Shown: positions 26,395 to 39,109 of the stretch, piece by piece
How positions within the stretch are numbered: position 1 is the stretch's first letter
How the letters are laid out: each line of letters opens with the position of its first letter
Translations under genes and position numbers: made by a program
Assembly: GCF_032884065.1 (NCBI RefSeq)
Contig: NW_027062769.1
Location: 62,001-126,000, forward strand
Length of the DNA stretch: 64,000 nucleotides
From: Artemia franciscana
Taxonomy: Eukaryota; Arthropoda; Branchiopoda; Anostraca; Artemiidae
Direction: 5' to 3'
Notes under the pieces: generated by a model
The model's input: only the letters and a program-made list of their open reading frames with translations
Told to the model about the DNA's origin: nothing
Database searches by the model: none

Positions 26395-26800
26395 CCAACA
26401 AAATTCTGAAACAGCCATTTTGTTCAGCATAGTCGAAATATGTATTAACTTTGTCTTTGAGGACGACTTAATCCCCAAAAGTCCCCGGGGGAAAGACTGC
26501 GAGTTATGAACTTTGCTATTTGTTTACATACAGTAATGGTTATTGGGAAGTATACAGACGTTTTCAGGGTGGATTTTTTCTTTTGGGTGGGGGGAGGGGT
26601 CAGGGGAGGAATTTATATGGGAGGATCTTTCCATGGAGGAATTTATCATGGGGGAAGACAATTTCCTTGACGCTGGATTTTCTAGCATTCTCTGAAAAAA
26701 CAATGAGAGATTAAATAAAATAAACGAGTATTTTTCAACTGAAAGTAGAAAGCAAAATTAAAACTTAAACGAGTGGAAATTATAACGTATATAAGCAGGT
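26395..26800 (-). mobile_element. Family-E repeat fragment (minus orientation)
   Basis: Matches the reverse complement of the 34.2-34.6 kb and 36.0-36.2 kb copies: GTAATGGTTATTGGGAAGT, the GGGTGGGG run, and the CATGGGGGAA and AACAATGA blocks. No TIR and no coding potential. Confidence 0.75.
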
Positions 26801-27126
26801 TCATCCCTTTCAGTTTTTTTCATTTTAGTGCAAAACAAGACAAAGACAAGTGACAGAACATCTGGAAAAAAAATATAATTTGGCCTATATTTTTGCACAT
26901 TAGGGGAGAGGTAAAGTATTTGGACAGTTTGAAGTGAGAAAACAATTCTTATTTCATAATATGCAGAATAATTGTACCTAACTTATTTTGGACGCAGGAC
27001 CACTATGTTTTACACCCCCCCCCCCACTCCCCTAATGTGCAAAGCTAAAATCCTGTTTTTTCAGCAAAAATTGCAAAATTCGGCAGCTTTACATAATCAA
27101 AAGATAGAGTTAAAAGAAAACGTTAC

Positions 27127-27310
27127 CAGAACACTAAAAAAAAAAAATCCTGTAATCCAGCTTGGTTGGAAAAACCGACTGACAGCAAAAGCGACAGAAC
27201 TACTAATAACTAGAAAGAGGACTTCCCCGATCAAACGAGGAGTGACTCCAGCAAGCAAACCCTTGATCCCTTCTGTCGAAAGAATCTCTCGAAATGATGA
27301 TGTAAGATCC
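27127..27310 (-). pseudogene. MTCH-like exon 3, donor uncertain
   Basis: Excellent acceptor (polypyrimidine tract then CATTCTAG). It encodes KDLTSSFREILSTEG, IKGLLAGVTPRLIGEV and LFLVISSSVAFAVSRF, the EG-I-GL-AG-PRL-GE core of the family. The canonical donor CTG/GTAACG at 27126 adds FFFFSVL and breaks the phase. Ending after TGGATTACAG instead (exon start about 27150) joins exon 4 in phase, as ITG then SSFAS, but the intron then starts with GA. Confidence 0.8.
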
Positions 27311-27319
27311 CTAGAATGA

Positions 27320-28250
27320 AGAAAATATGAAAAGAAAAAGTATAAAAGCAAAATACCGTGATGGCAGTAGCAGCAAATGATGAGTAAAGCACATTTGCGT
27401 TTTTTACTTATAAAAAAAAAAGAAGAAAATCCTAAGGTAGTTTCGAAAGACTAAAAACGCTTAAAATTCCCAATATACTATCTATTGAGATAGACAATAT
27501 TGGTGCTTTCAAACTTAATAATTCAGAGGCGTATCCAGGGGGGCGCCTGGTTTACCCACATATTTTGTATGCAGTTAAAATCAATATGCCTTAAATTATA
27601 AAATATCCAAACCAAAAAAGGAGAAAAGGGGGGAGCACCCCACCCCAATCTCCTTTTTATTCAAATCTAAAGACAACCTTCCTGGCCATGAATGCAGTTT
27701 AATTTTGCGTATTTTTATTCTCATTTACATATACCTGCCAAGTAAAATTAAAAGAAAGTCACCAAATGATAGCATAAGAATCCAGGAATGAAGAGATATA
27801 TATTAAAAAAACACTCTAGTGGTAAAATCAGCCAAACAAAAGGAGAAAAACTCCTCAAAATTCTACAAAAGACCTACAGTCCCATGGATAAGTGCCCATA
27901 CATAAGTAAATAGACAATCCCATTTATTTAAGTAGTAGCAGCCAGGTTGAGTTGCTAAATCAAGTTGAAATCCAAATTAATTTTCAAAGTGTGGGATTGA
28001 ATTGCTAAAAGTGGGCCCATGGTCCCTCCAACCCCAGCCAAAACTCTCCACCACCAAACTTAGCACAAATTCATAGGCTGGTACTTCTTTCGGCTTAAGA
28101 TCATCCGGGAATGGTTTGGGAACCTATCCTAGTTACTCAAAAATTAATGATTGAATGCCATTATAATCACAATGTAACAGCACCAAATCAAAAGGCACTA
28201 AGTAGAGACGTGAAGAATGGTGGGTGGGAGTTTTACCGGTATTTGAAACT
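27320..28250. other. MTCH intron, no gene recognised
   Basis: AT-rich. Near 27530-27660 is a C/G-run-rich segment (GGGGGGCGCC, GGGGGGAGCACCCC) that may be another dispersed repeat, but I see no second copy here. Confidence 0.45.
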
Positions 28251-28257
28251 ACTAGTA

Positions 28258-28690
28258 GTACTACTAATAACAAATCACTATAGAACCAAGCCACCGGAGA
28301 CTAATATAACAGCGCCAGCTTCTCGACTAGCTCAATCTATTCAAGGTATACTCTTTACTGCCTCCCATGAAGTTTCAATTTTCTATAAATCCCTTCCTTG
28401 TAACCTCTTCTCACCTCAATTGGGGATGACAGGCTTTTAGTGTGGCTGGGATCGTCAAAATGCAAAATCTTTGGTAATCTTCAGTATCAAAGACGTAGAC
28501 AAGTCATCTTGATCTATCTTTCATTATAGCTCTAAAGAATGAGATCGAACCAAATTTTTTACCCAGTTTACTGTTTGATATACAGTCAGTCACACGAGTA
28601 CTTAAACTATCCTTAGACAATACTTCTGCAAAAAATCTAGCATATCGTCCTCAATAATTCAAAGTGCCCACGATTTCTAGTCATACTTAT
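28258..28690 (-). mobile_element. Diverged second copy of the LINE-C 3' region
   Basis: At DNA level it follows 25730-26150: ACCAAGCC at the start, AATCTATTCAAGG, CTCCCATGAAGTTTC, and the later AATTTCTTT-type blocks. Coding sense is largely lost. Assignment rests on this colinear similarity. Confidence 0.5.
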
Positions 28691-28699
28691 CATACAAAA

Positions 28700-31220
28700 T
28701 AAGAAAAATGGCGATGAAATTTGTGAAGACAGTGAATAACGCAATGAATACAACCTAAACAAATAAAAAAGGAAACAATTTACTAAAAAAAAATTCACTG
28801 ATAAAAAAAAAATTTCAGGCTAAAATTTTGAAAATCTCAGCGTCATCACTCTCCGATGGTAAAGATAAGACTTAGGTTCAGCTGTGTCTTGGCTGAATGT
28901 ATGTGAGGTTCAGAACGTGGAGACTCTTTCAAAATTGACTTCATTCCTTTCCCACCTTTTTTTTTCTTACCCGTTAACAAAGCCTTTTGAACGTAAGGCG
29001 AGATATTTGGCTGAATATCAGTATTTTTTTGTCGACATTCACTGTCTTAACAAAAAGTTGTACACGTTATTATGTTGTTACTTTTGAAGTGGAAATTGAA
29101 AAGTAGGGCGGTCTAAAAAAAATATATATTTATCTGTACAAAGCAAGCAGCATCTTCCAAAAAGCACCAAATAATGTTGTCACTCCATACAGGATGTACT
29201 CCATATATTGCAGTAAGTTACCGAACATAACACGACAACACACAATTAATTTACAACAAAAAATTAAGCTGATAAATATATGACTATTGAGAAAGAATTC
29301 TACTGGAAAGATTTGTATTGGCAGAAATATTTTATCTAGATAAATGTTTATCAAATCTTACCAAGTAAAAAACTAGTTGCACAAGGATGCATGCACGTTG
29401 GCACTTAAGTACAGCAAAATTGGAAATTTTAGGTCCCATAATATTATTGAAATAAGCAATCTCGAACAGTCCCAATTCCTAACTTTTTTTTCAATGTCTC
29501 AATTTTCTTGCTCAACAAAAATGTCTCAAATCATAAAGCTAAAAATGAAAACTCATTTACATCATGTCTTTGGGAATAAGCTTTACTAATGATGTTAATT
29601 TCTTTTGTTTTTAGATTTTACAAACTTTACTTCTTTTACTCTTCCAGAACTCGAAATTTTGGAATACCCACTTCCCTGTCTGAAACAGGATACATGGTTA
29701 GGGCATATAGTTTATATATACCCTATTGTTGCGATAACGCGATGGTAACATTTTGAACCTTATATCAATTAAATTATTTAGTAGAGCAAGTGTTAGTGAT
29801 TTAACTATTATTTTATGAATTAACTATTTACTGTCAACTATAGCCTTTTGATAACAAGTCCTGTATCGTTTGACTGCTTAAGAATCATCTAAAAGTAATC
29901 AATATTGAACGCATGTCTCTCTCAAAGCTCACCAGGTTACGTCTCTTTCTAAGAAGTTAGGCTACCTCGTTACCTATAGTTATTAACTCCATAAGTAGAT
30001 GTCACAAGTCTCACCCCAAACACCCAACATTACATCAACTGCCGCCAATAGCCTTTTTAAGTAACTACAACAAGACTATAAGTCTGCAGAAGAAAAATAT
30101 ACTTATATCATTAATTTTGTTAGTTTAAAAACTATCCATTCACAAAGCTATAATTATTATATTGCTTTTCTAAGCGATTAAAAAAAAAAAATTCACCGTG
30201 TTTTCACCTAAAAAATTATACCCGCCGAATTTCAAAATTTCATTTGATTGATAAATAGAACTGAACCTCAGCTATGGAATGATAGGAAAATTAATTTTTC
30301 TTGTAGATATATTAAAACTGTAGGAGAGCAGATATATAACACACTAAAAATCCCAAAGCATAAACGACGAAGAGGAATTTTGAAAGAGAGTGTACAAAAT
30401 ACAACCTCGCCGAATATTTCGACTGTATGACTAATAGCCATCTTCTATGGAAAATGTTAATGCTGAAATAAAGAAACCACCAAGATCACTCAAAAACTTC
30501 TTGGTATATAATGCAGAGTAAACCAGGTGAAAAGAAGGAGAGCTGCTTTTCTCTTGGTTTACCTAAAGCTGAACAGAAACCATAGAGAAATCTAAAATTT
30601 AGACTGATTCTTAGCTTTACTGCCGCACAAAGATTCAGCCAGGCTTTGGTAAGTCTACATTTTGTATAACTACTTGGATTGCAGCTTTGCTTTAAATTTG
30701 TTTGTAAACTGGAATCTATTGGACAGTTAAAGACAAATCTTGGTCAGTTTTTTTACTATTAATTTGGTTTTCCTGAATCAATATGAAATCATTCGAAGAA
30801 AAGTTATTATTTGATTTACCATTCTTAATTGCCTTATTAGCTTTAATGTAATGAGTGGAATTCTTTACAAGACTGGCTGACACCGAGGCTGACACCGCTG
30901 TGTCAGCCATCCATGCTTCCGAATAATCTTGGCATAACAACTATTTTAAAACATTTAATATTTTAAGATCACAAAAAAATAGTGACTACAAAATTACAAT
31001 ATAAAAATAATAAGAAACAACAGTAACTGCCAAAAACAGTTTAGCTTAAAGTTGCGAAGCCAAACTTTTAATATTTTGCCTGAGCAACAGCAAATTGCTT
31101 TCTAAATTTCATTTCATAAGTAAAACAAAAGTTTAAGTGACGTTACGAGATTGAGCAAAGAACAAGACTTAGAACTTGACAAAAGGTCACACCTTTCTGT
31201 GGAAAAGACGAAATTTCACT
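28700..31220. other. MTCH intron between exons 2 and 3, no gene recognised
   Basis: AT-rich intron sequence. Small open frames occur (for example 30716-30940 minus) but none shows a family motif. No tRNA-like or repeat structure was seen. Confidence 0.55.
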
Positions 31221-31223
31221 TAC

Positions 31224-31314
31224 TTATAAATTGATTCGCTTCCAACAAACTGTGCACACATTCTTGTAGCCACTACAACGAATGGATGACTAACAACAAC
31301 TGATACGATTGTTC
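31224..31314 (-). pseudogene. MTCH-like exon 2
   Basis: 91 nt. Good acceptor (TTTTATTTTGTAG) and consensus donor (AA/GTAAGTG). It enters in phase 1 and leaves in phase 2. It encodes TIVSVVVSHPFVVVATRMCA then QFVGSESIY, matching the HPF-V and AQF(V/I)GRE block of MTCH proteins. No lesion. Confidence 0.85.
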
Positions 31315-32319
31315 CTACAAAATAAAATCAATTTATTCTCCAAAGAACTGGAGTAAATAAGTCATGTTATAATAATTATATCAAAAATTAGAATGGTGAG
31401 AAACGAGGAATGGAATTGTAATCAAATACATTTTCTAAATTTCTGAAACGATTGCAATGTGTTATTCAGCTTTTCGTAAAAAGAGGTGATGCATCATTTA
31501 TTTTATTCAATTAAAGCTAGCACAAGATCCCTCGATGACTTTATAATCACTTTTTTTTGAAGCGGTCTGAATACAGCGTTACTCCTGATTTAGCTAGCTT
31601 ATTATAAAACAGGTTAAATGAATAATAAGGAAATGATCACTATTGCTTGACAATTCTTATTTGTTTTTTTTTTTTTATTAATCAAAAACGTTTGGAAAAT
31701 TCAGTGACAACTTCAATATTTAGTGTTCTGTTTGTTGTCATTCTCTACCGGATAAGCAATTCTATAATAAAAGATCTTAGGCCAAATTGGCCAGCAACGA
31801 CAAACAAAGAGGGACAAATCTCAAAATAAAGAACAAAATATCGGGTCTACGGCCAGTACAAGGAAAGGAAAAAACAAATTAACGACTGATATTTCGCTGT
31901 ATAAAAATAGGCTACTTCAGAATTAGACATATAAGAAACTAATTAAGAGTGTAAAAGTAAAAACAATAATAATCTATACAAAAGGTAACGGATCAGAATC
32001 GCTCTACGGTCATTCCCTCCACAATGACGACAAGAACTATGTGTATAAGGTATAGGATTCCCGCATGCAGGTATTTCATGTCGTTATCATTTCACCGAAT
32101 TACCTTTTAACTAAGAAACATATTTCTTGATACTCAGTCATTTTGCATTTTGTATTTGCGGCAAAACAGCAGACGGGTCTTGTATAAAAACTAACTATCT
32201 TTGCACCGCGCACTCACAGGACATAACCACCAGCTCTGCGAGCTTTCATCTAGAAACCAGAAATTTTTCCAAGTGATTGGGACCCCGTCATTTTTTTAAG
32301 GACATTAACATAGTTAGTA

Positions 32320-32990
32320 CTAACGAACTAAGTCGTGACTCAGTGTAGAAACGATTTATTTTCTGATTCAGTGTTAAAGCGAGCTATCATTCTGATTCAG
32401 GGTTACATGAATTATTTCCAGAAAAAAAAGTAATAAAACAAAGAAGACAGAATGAAAGTGCAGAAATGAGGTAAGTCCTGACTCGTAAACCCCTTACTAA
32501 TTGTAGGAGAAGAGCTAAATCCTAATTTGGTGTAAAAACAACTTAAGTTAAAGCTTTAGAACTTTGATTACACGGGGTTAAATAAATTCAACGAGCTAGG
32601 TCCTGCCTTATTATTAAAAAGCTAAAACCTAGCTGCGGGCTGAATGTGAAGTTCAGCTAAATTCTGACTGTAGAATGAATGATGTCCTGATTCAGTAGAC
32701 AAATAAGTCATTATTCACTGCAAAAGCGAACTAAGTTCTGACTCAGTGCAAAAACAAGCTAAGTCCTTACTAGATCCAAAAACAACCAAAATCCTGATTC
32801 AGTAAGAAAAAACGAGCTGAGCCCTAAATCTTGATTAAAAGAATAATCCATGTCCTGACTCGGTGGAAAAACCAGGTAGGTCTTAGTTCTGCACGAAAAT
32901 GAGTTAAATACTAACTCGTTGAAAAAAAAAAGCTTATTCGTTACTCGGTATAAAAAGGTGAAGTATTTCAAATCTGTGCAAGACAGAGTA
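32320..32990 (-). repeat. Degenerate ~40-bp minisatellite, reverse orientation copy
   Basis: Recurring phrases of the form GAGCTAAGTCCTGACTCAGT then GCAAAAAC (near 32330, 32375, 32480, 32735, 32765, 32815, 32860) at loose 40-50 bp spacing. They are the reverse complement of the 25130-25690 family. It lies in the intron between MTCH exons 1 and 2. Confidence 0.6.
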
Positions 32991-33603
32991 ATGTACAAGA
33001 AGACAATCAGAGCTTTTATCTGTTTGCAATGGGAAGTAATTCCAAAACAGGCAATAAACTACAAAGGATCACACATAAAAATTAACAAGTAGTCAATTTG
33101 CAGTAACACAGTCGCAAATTATACTCAGGATGTCCTTAGTTATTCCGTATCAATAAAAGAGCTTTCATTCAGTCTGTTTATGGTGAAAAAACAGGCTTTA
33201 ATTTATTTTTTATTATTTTATAAGTTAACTTTCTCCTTCAGACCCATAAAACTCGTTCTTTTCCAATTCAAGAATAAAACAAATTTCTAAAATATGGTTA
33301 CTTCGTAAAGTTTCCTAAATGATGCATGAGCAGTACAACTGACCTGTAAGACAACATTTATCAACTATCAAATCCTTGGTTTTTACACCAGTTAATTTGA
33401 ATTTTGTGCGCTATGAACATCATTTTCGCATTATAATTATTATTCGAGGATCTCTATAATTTCAGTACACCTTCCTTGAAAGTCAAAGGCTTTTGAATAA
33501 AAAGACTTGTTACATACTTCCCCTTGGAAAAAATATTATAGGTTAACCTTTAGATACTTTCGAAAATTACAAGTAATCGATTCTAAAATAAAAATTATTT
33601 TAC

Positions 33604-33739
33604 CAGCTAGATTTTTCACAAGTTGTCGCAGGAAATTCTTCAAGCTATGGCCATGAACATCATTTTAAACAACTTCAACTTCTTCATTGGGACATACAAT
33701 GACTGGGAGAGGTGATACTGCAGCTTCAGAAGTAACGTC
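33604..33739 (-). pseudogene. MTCH-like exon 1 (first visible), in-frame stop
   Basis: 136 nt. Acceptor ATTCTAG (intron at 33740 and above), donor CTG/GTAAAA (33603 and below). The frame set by the next exon reads SPLPVIVCPNEEVEVV, stop TAA, then NDVHGHSLKNFLRQLVKNLA and ends with one spare base. A family-E repeat lies about 25 bp upstream of the acceptor, and the pyrimidine tract is poor. Confidence 0.6.
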
Positions 33740-33764
33740 CTAGAATTCAAGGACGTTTGCTTAC

Positions 33765-35042
33765 ATTTTCTCTTAGTTTTGATCTTTACATTTCTCTTAG
33801 TTTTGATCAGACGATTTTGAGAAATGAGGGGTGGGAAGGAGGCCTAGCTGCCCTCTAATTTTTCGGTTGCTTAAAAAGGCTACTAGAACTTTTAATTTTT
33901 AACGAACGTTTTTATTAGTAAAAAAATATGCGTAACTTAAGAATTAACTTACGTAACAAACTTTTATATTCTTATATTTTTATTATGTGTACATGGGGGT
34001 TTTTACCCTCGTTAATACCTCGCTCTTTACACTAAATCGTAAGTTATGTCCCAATTCTTTAAGAATGACCCCTGAATCAAAAACGCCATAGAATAAATAG
34101 TTGAAATTACTAAAACTATTTTAGCATAAAGAGCGAGGTATTTATCTCCTCCTAAATACCTCGCTCTTTATGCTAAAGTATTTTTAAAACCCCTCATATG
34201 CGTAATAATCTCTGTTCGTTTTGAATTTAAATGCTATTCCTTACTTTCAATTGAAAAAACGTTTTCATGTTTATTTTTTCATTGTTTTTTTATAGTAATG
34301 CTAGAAAATCCTGCGTCCTTTTCATTGAATTTTTCTTCCCCCATGACATATTCCTCCAAGGAAAGATCCTCCCACATAGCCCCCCTCCCATCAACCCCAC
34401 CCCCAAAACCAAAAAAATCCCCCTGAATACGTCTGTACACTTCCCAATAACCATTACTATATGTAAACACTGGTCAAAGTTTGTAACTTGCAGCCCTCCC
34501 CCAGGGATTGTGGGGGAGTAAGTCATTCCCAAAGACATAGTTATTATGGTTTTCGACTATGTAAAATAAAATGGCTATCTAAAAATTTTAATCCGTTGAC
34601 TTTTGGAAAAAAATTAGCGTGGGAGGGGGCCTAGGTGCCCTCCAATTTTTTGATCACTTAAAAAGGGCACTAGAACTTTTCATTTTCGTAAGAATGAGCC
34701 CTCTTGCGACACTCTAGGACCACTTGGTCGATAGGATGACCCGGAAAAAAAAAACAAAAAAAAATCAAAAAACAAATAAACACACACCCGTGATTTGTCT
34801 TCTGGCAAAAAAAATACGAAATTCCACATTTCTTTTAGATAGGAGCTTGAAATTTTTTCTAAAGGGTTCTCTGATACGCCGAATGCGATGGTGTGATTTT
34901 CGATAAGATTCTATGACTTTTAGGGGATGTTTCCCCTTATTTTCCAAAATAAGGCAAATTTTCTCAGGCTCGTAACTTTTGATGACAAAGACTAATTGAA
35001 ACTTATATATTTAGAATCAGCGTGAAAATTCGATTCTTTTGA
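33765..35042 (+). mobile_element. Family-E repeat, copy with internal hairpin
   Basis: Starts with TTTCTCTTAGTTTTGATCAG (after a partial duplicate of itself) and runs through the hairpin at 34121-34176 (TAGCATAAAGAGCGAGGTAT, reverse arm after CTCCTCC), the block CACTTCCCAATAACCATTAC, GGGCACTAGAACTTTTCATT and CTCGTAACTTTTGATGACAA. Non-coding. It begins 25 bp from MTCH exon 1. Confidence 0.85.
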
Positions 35043-35344
35043 TATTAAATAAAAAAAAAATAGTTTTTTTAACTGAAAGTAAGGAGCGACATTAGAACTT
35101 AAAACGAACAGAAAGTACTCCGTATATGAAATGGGTTGTCCCCTCCGCAGTCCCACGCTCTTTACGCTAAAGTTTGACTCTTTGCCACAATTCTACTTTT
35201 TAAAACAATTAAAAACTTTAGCGTAAAGAGCGTAGGACTGCGGAGGGGACAACCCATTTCATATACGGAGTAATTTCTGTTCGTTTTAAGTTCTAATGTT
35301 GCTCCTTACTTTCAGTTAAAAAAACTAGTTTTTTTTTATTTAAT
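35043..35344. mobile_element. Foldback (long-hairpin) element F1, ~300 bp
   Basis: Two arms of about 125 bp are near-perfect inverted repeats around a ~45 bp loop. The arms read TTTTTAACTGAAAGTAAGGA ... ATGAAATGGGTTGTCCCCTC ... GCTCTTTACGCTAAAG and back. It sits at the junction between two family-E copies, as does F2 (50654-50954) at the end of its copy. Confidence 0.9.
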
Positions 35345-36622
35345 TTCTGAACGTTTTTGAATTAATGCATGTTTGATTTTGGCTCTCCGCACATAAATTA
35401 TTGAAATGAAATTAGTATATTAATTTTTTTTTGGCTAAATGGCTTTCTCTTAGTTTTGATCAGACGATTTTGAGAAATAAGGGGTGGGGAAGGAGGCCTA
35501 GCTGCCCTCCAATTTTTCGGTTACTTAAAAAGGCTACTAGAACTTTTAATATTCAACGAACGTTTTTAATAGCAAAAAATATACGTAACTTGAGAATTAA
35601 CTTACGTAACAAACTTTTATATTCTTATATTTTTATTATTTGTACGAGGGGGTTTGTACCCTCGTTAATACCTCGCTCTTTACACTAAATCGTAAGTTTT
35701 GTCCCAATTCTTTAAGAATGACCCCTGAATAAAAAAGGCCGTAGAATAAATAGTTGAAATCACTAAAAATGTTTTTGCATAAAGAGCGAGGTATTTATCT
35801 CCTCCTAAATACCTCGCTCTTTATGCTAAAGTATTTTTAGAACCCCTCATATCCGTAATAATCTCTGTTCGTTTTAAATTTCAATGCTATTCCTTACTTT
35901 CATTTGAAAAAATGTTTTCATGTTTATTTTTTCATTGTTTTTTTTATAGTAATGCTAGAAAATCCTGCGCCCTTTTTATTGAATTTTTCTTCCCCCATGA
36001 CATATTCCTCAAAGGAAAGATCCTCCCACAAAGCCCTCTCCCATCAACCCCACCCCCCAAACCAAAAAATCCCCATGAAAACGTCTGTACACTTCCCAAT
36101 AACCATTACTATATGTAAACATTGGTCAAAGTTTGTAACTTGCAGCCCCTCCCTCAGGGATTGTGGGGGAGTAAGTCATTCCCAAAGACATAGTTATAAT
36201 GGTTTTCGACTATGCTGAACAAAATGGCTATCTTAAAATTTTAATCTGTTGACTTTTGGAAAAAAATGAGCATGGGAGGGGGCCTATTTGCCCTCCAATT
36301 TTTTTGGTCACTTAAAAAGGACACTAGAACTTTTCATTTTCGTTAGAATGAGCCCTCTCGCGACATTCTAGGACCACTTGGTCGATAAGATGACCCCTGG
36401 GAAAAAAAAAACAAAAAACAAAACAAATAAACACGCACCCGTGATTAGGCTCGTAACTTTTGATGACAAAGACTAAATTAATTGAAACTTATATATTTAG
36501 AATCAGCGTAAAAATTCGATTCTTTTGCTGTATCTTTTAGCATCAAAATTCAGTTTTTTAGAATTTCGTTTACTATTGAGCCGGGTCGCCCCTTACTACA
36601 GTTCCTTACCACGAACTGTTTG
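35345..36622 (+). mobile_element. Family-E repeat, second tandem copy
   Basis: Repeats the order of 33765-35042: GATTTTGGCTCTCCGCACAT, GATCAGACGATTTTGAGAAA, hairpin 35777-35826, the CACTTCCCAATAACCATTAC block and GGTCGATAAGATGACCCC. It has lost about 150 bp before the terminal part. It ends in the 3' hairpin ACAGTTCCTTACCACGAACT followed by GTTTGA. Confidence 0.85.
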
Positions 36623-36934
36623 AAAAGAAAATAATTCGGTATTTCGGGGCTTCTGACATTATTACTCCTTTGCGGAAGTTAGGCTCAAAATTGAAAAAGG
36701 ATTATATTTTTTCTCTGGGCCCCTTCCACCTCTTAGTTCGTTAATTTTCCCGTTAGTTTTCACCTGTTTTCGCTTTATAGTTGTGTTATCTCTTAGCAGT
36801 TCTTTCGTTAGTTGAGTTATGGTTGTGGTATATATGTTTTATCGCTCGTATAGTTGTGTTATTTTCAAATTATACTCCATAATAGAGAGGCTCCGAACAC
36901 CCAGCATTGTATGTTAAGCTCTTAATTTGACGTT
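36623..36934. other. Spacer between family-E copies
   Basis: T-rich sequence with a repeated GTTGTGTTAT/TAGTTGTGTTAT phrase (about 36781, 36855). No gene seen. Confidence 0.5.
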
Positions 36935-37873
36935 TTTTTCTAACGTGACCACATTCGTCCTGCGCCCTTTTCATTGAATTTTTTCCCCCATGGCATATTT
37001 CTCCAAAGAAAGATCCTCCCACATAGCCCCCTCCCTCAACCCTACCCCCAAAACCAAAAAAAAACCTGAAAACGTCTGTACACTTCCCAATAACCATTAT
37101 TATATGTAAACACTGGTTGAAGTTTGTAACTTGCAACCCCTCCCCCAGGGACTGTGGGGGAGTAAGTCATCCCCAAAAACATAGTTATTATGATTTTCGA
37201 CTATGTTAAACAAAATGGCTATCTCAAAATTTTGATCCGTTGACTTTGGGGAAAAAATGAGCGTGGGAGGGGGCCTAGATGCCCTCCAATTTTTTTGGTC
37301 ACTTAAAAAGGGCACTAGAACTTTTCATTTCCGTTAGAATGAGCCCTCTTGCGACATTCTACGACCACTTGGTCGATACGATGACCCCTGGAAAAAAAAA
37401 CAAAAAAAAAAAAACAAATAAACACGCACCCGTGATTTGTCTTCTGGCAAAAAATGCAAAATTCCACATTTTTGTAGATAGGAGCTTGAAACTTCTACAG
37501 TAGGGTTCTCTGATACGCTGAATCTGATGGTGTCATTTCGTTAAGATCCTACGACTTTTAGGGGGTGTTTCCCCCTATTTTCCTAAATAAGGCAAATTTT
37601 CTCAGGCTCGTAACTTTTGATGGCTAAGACTAAACTTGATGAAACTTATATATTTAAAATCAGCATTAAAATGCGATTCTTTCGATGTAGCTATTGATAT
37701 CAAAATTCAATTTTTTAGAGTTTTGGTTCCTATTGAGCCGGATCGCTCCTTACTACAGTTCGTTACCACGAACTGTTTGATATCTTTTAGCATCAAAATT
37801 CCGTTTTTTACAGTTTCGTTTACTATTGAGCCGGGTCGCTCCTTACTACAGTTCGTTACATCGAACTGTTTGA
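36935..37873 (+). mobile_element. Family-E repeat, 3' part with doubled 3' end
   Basis: Begins within the CCTGCGCCCTTTTCATTGAA block and continues to the 3' terminus. The terminal ~100 bp (ATTGAGCCGG-TCGCTCCTTA, then the hairpin with CGAACTGTTTGATA) is present twice in tandem, ending near 37780 and 37873. Confidence 0.85.
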
Positions 37874-38074
37874 TAAGGATTTTGCCTTTTGCCAGTCTCT
37901 CTAGCAATTACGACAATCCCTATTAAAACTATTAGACATAAATTTTTTTTGTTTCCGTTGGATTTGTTTTTGATAAACAGCTAGTTTTTTTTATATTTCT
38001 ACAAATATGGCAGAATAAGAATAATTTCTACTTGTTTTCAGTTTCAATTTTAGTCTTTTCTTTCGTCAAAAAAG

Positions 38075-38240
38075 GTTTTTAGCCTTAGTGATTTGCTTAA
38101 CATTAATTTTCCAACCTACTTTAACATCCTGACCTCTCAAAATCTTGAAAAGTTCGTTACTTTTGCTCACATTTTCATCTGGGATGCTCAAATCGTCTGT
38201 ATAATCTAATTGCAGGAGACTTTTTCCTCCTTAAGACTAA
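38075..38240 (-). mobile_element. LINE reverse-transcriptase fragment
   Basis: Minus-strand translation LLQLDYTDDLSIPDENVSKS, then NELFKILRGQDVKVGWKINV. This matches RT motif C and the following helix of RTE/CR1-like LINEs (LDYADDLS...), with YTDD in place of YADD. A short isolated relic. 38240-39105 has no recognisable gene. Confidence 0.65.
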
Positions 38241-39109
38241 GTTAAAAAAATAATCCATGTAACGATGATGTCAAAATGCACTGTTTCTTTTTTAAACAAA
38301 ATTAATACCCAATCAGTCTTACTACTTTCATGAATATGTTACCATTAATGTCCAAATCTGGTTAATGTCGACATTCACTGGCGAAAGTTTGAAATTCATT
38401 TTTTTACTTGGATTCAATTAGTTTTTTGAATCAGATTTTTCAGTCTTATCCAAGCTTTGATGATAAAAGTTAGGTTAGGTTAGTTTGAATTAGGCTATAA
38501 ATCTCAGAAATGGATTGAAGACCTAACCTGTCACCATCAAATCTTGCATAAAACTGAAAACTTGACTAGCAACGCTGACTAAAGTCAAGAAGAAAAGAAG
38601 GTATTTCGGGACATTCAACAGTGACTGTCGTCATTCACCAGTTTTGGACATTCAAGTTAGCAAATACACCTAGTAATATAGAAAGTAAAAATACCAGCTA
38701 TTGATGTGTTTCATCGGCTCAAAGCATAAAATATACAATTGGTTAGCTACTTTTTGCACAAAGGACAGTCTAGCTTATAAAAGCTTCGAGGAAGCAGTGA
38801 CCCTACTTGTGTTCAGGGTAACTTTTGTTAAATTTTAGTTTAGAATTACAAATTATTTCAGTATCACGTATCACAATATGAGGCACTAAATATTTTATTT
38901 AGCTTGAAATTTTAAATTGTCAGAGGGGTAAAAAAATTTGAAAATGAATAAAGGAAACAAACTTATTAAACAATGGAATTAGAAATTATCTGTGTCCTAA
39001 CTAAGCATTTCCTTTTCTTTATTCTTATGAAAAACAATGGCCCCTAATATCGAGCGGCATAATACTGCAGGTATTGACAGCTCATGGAATAGCGTATTTC
39101 AAACTATAG

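Noticed and set aside
33765-37873. Short frames within family E as a transposase
   Set aside because: Frames are not conserved between the E copies; similarity is at DNA level only.
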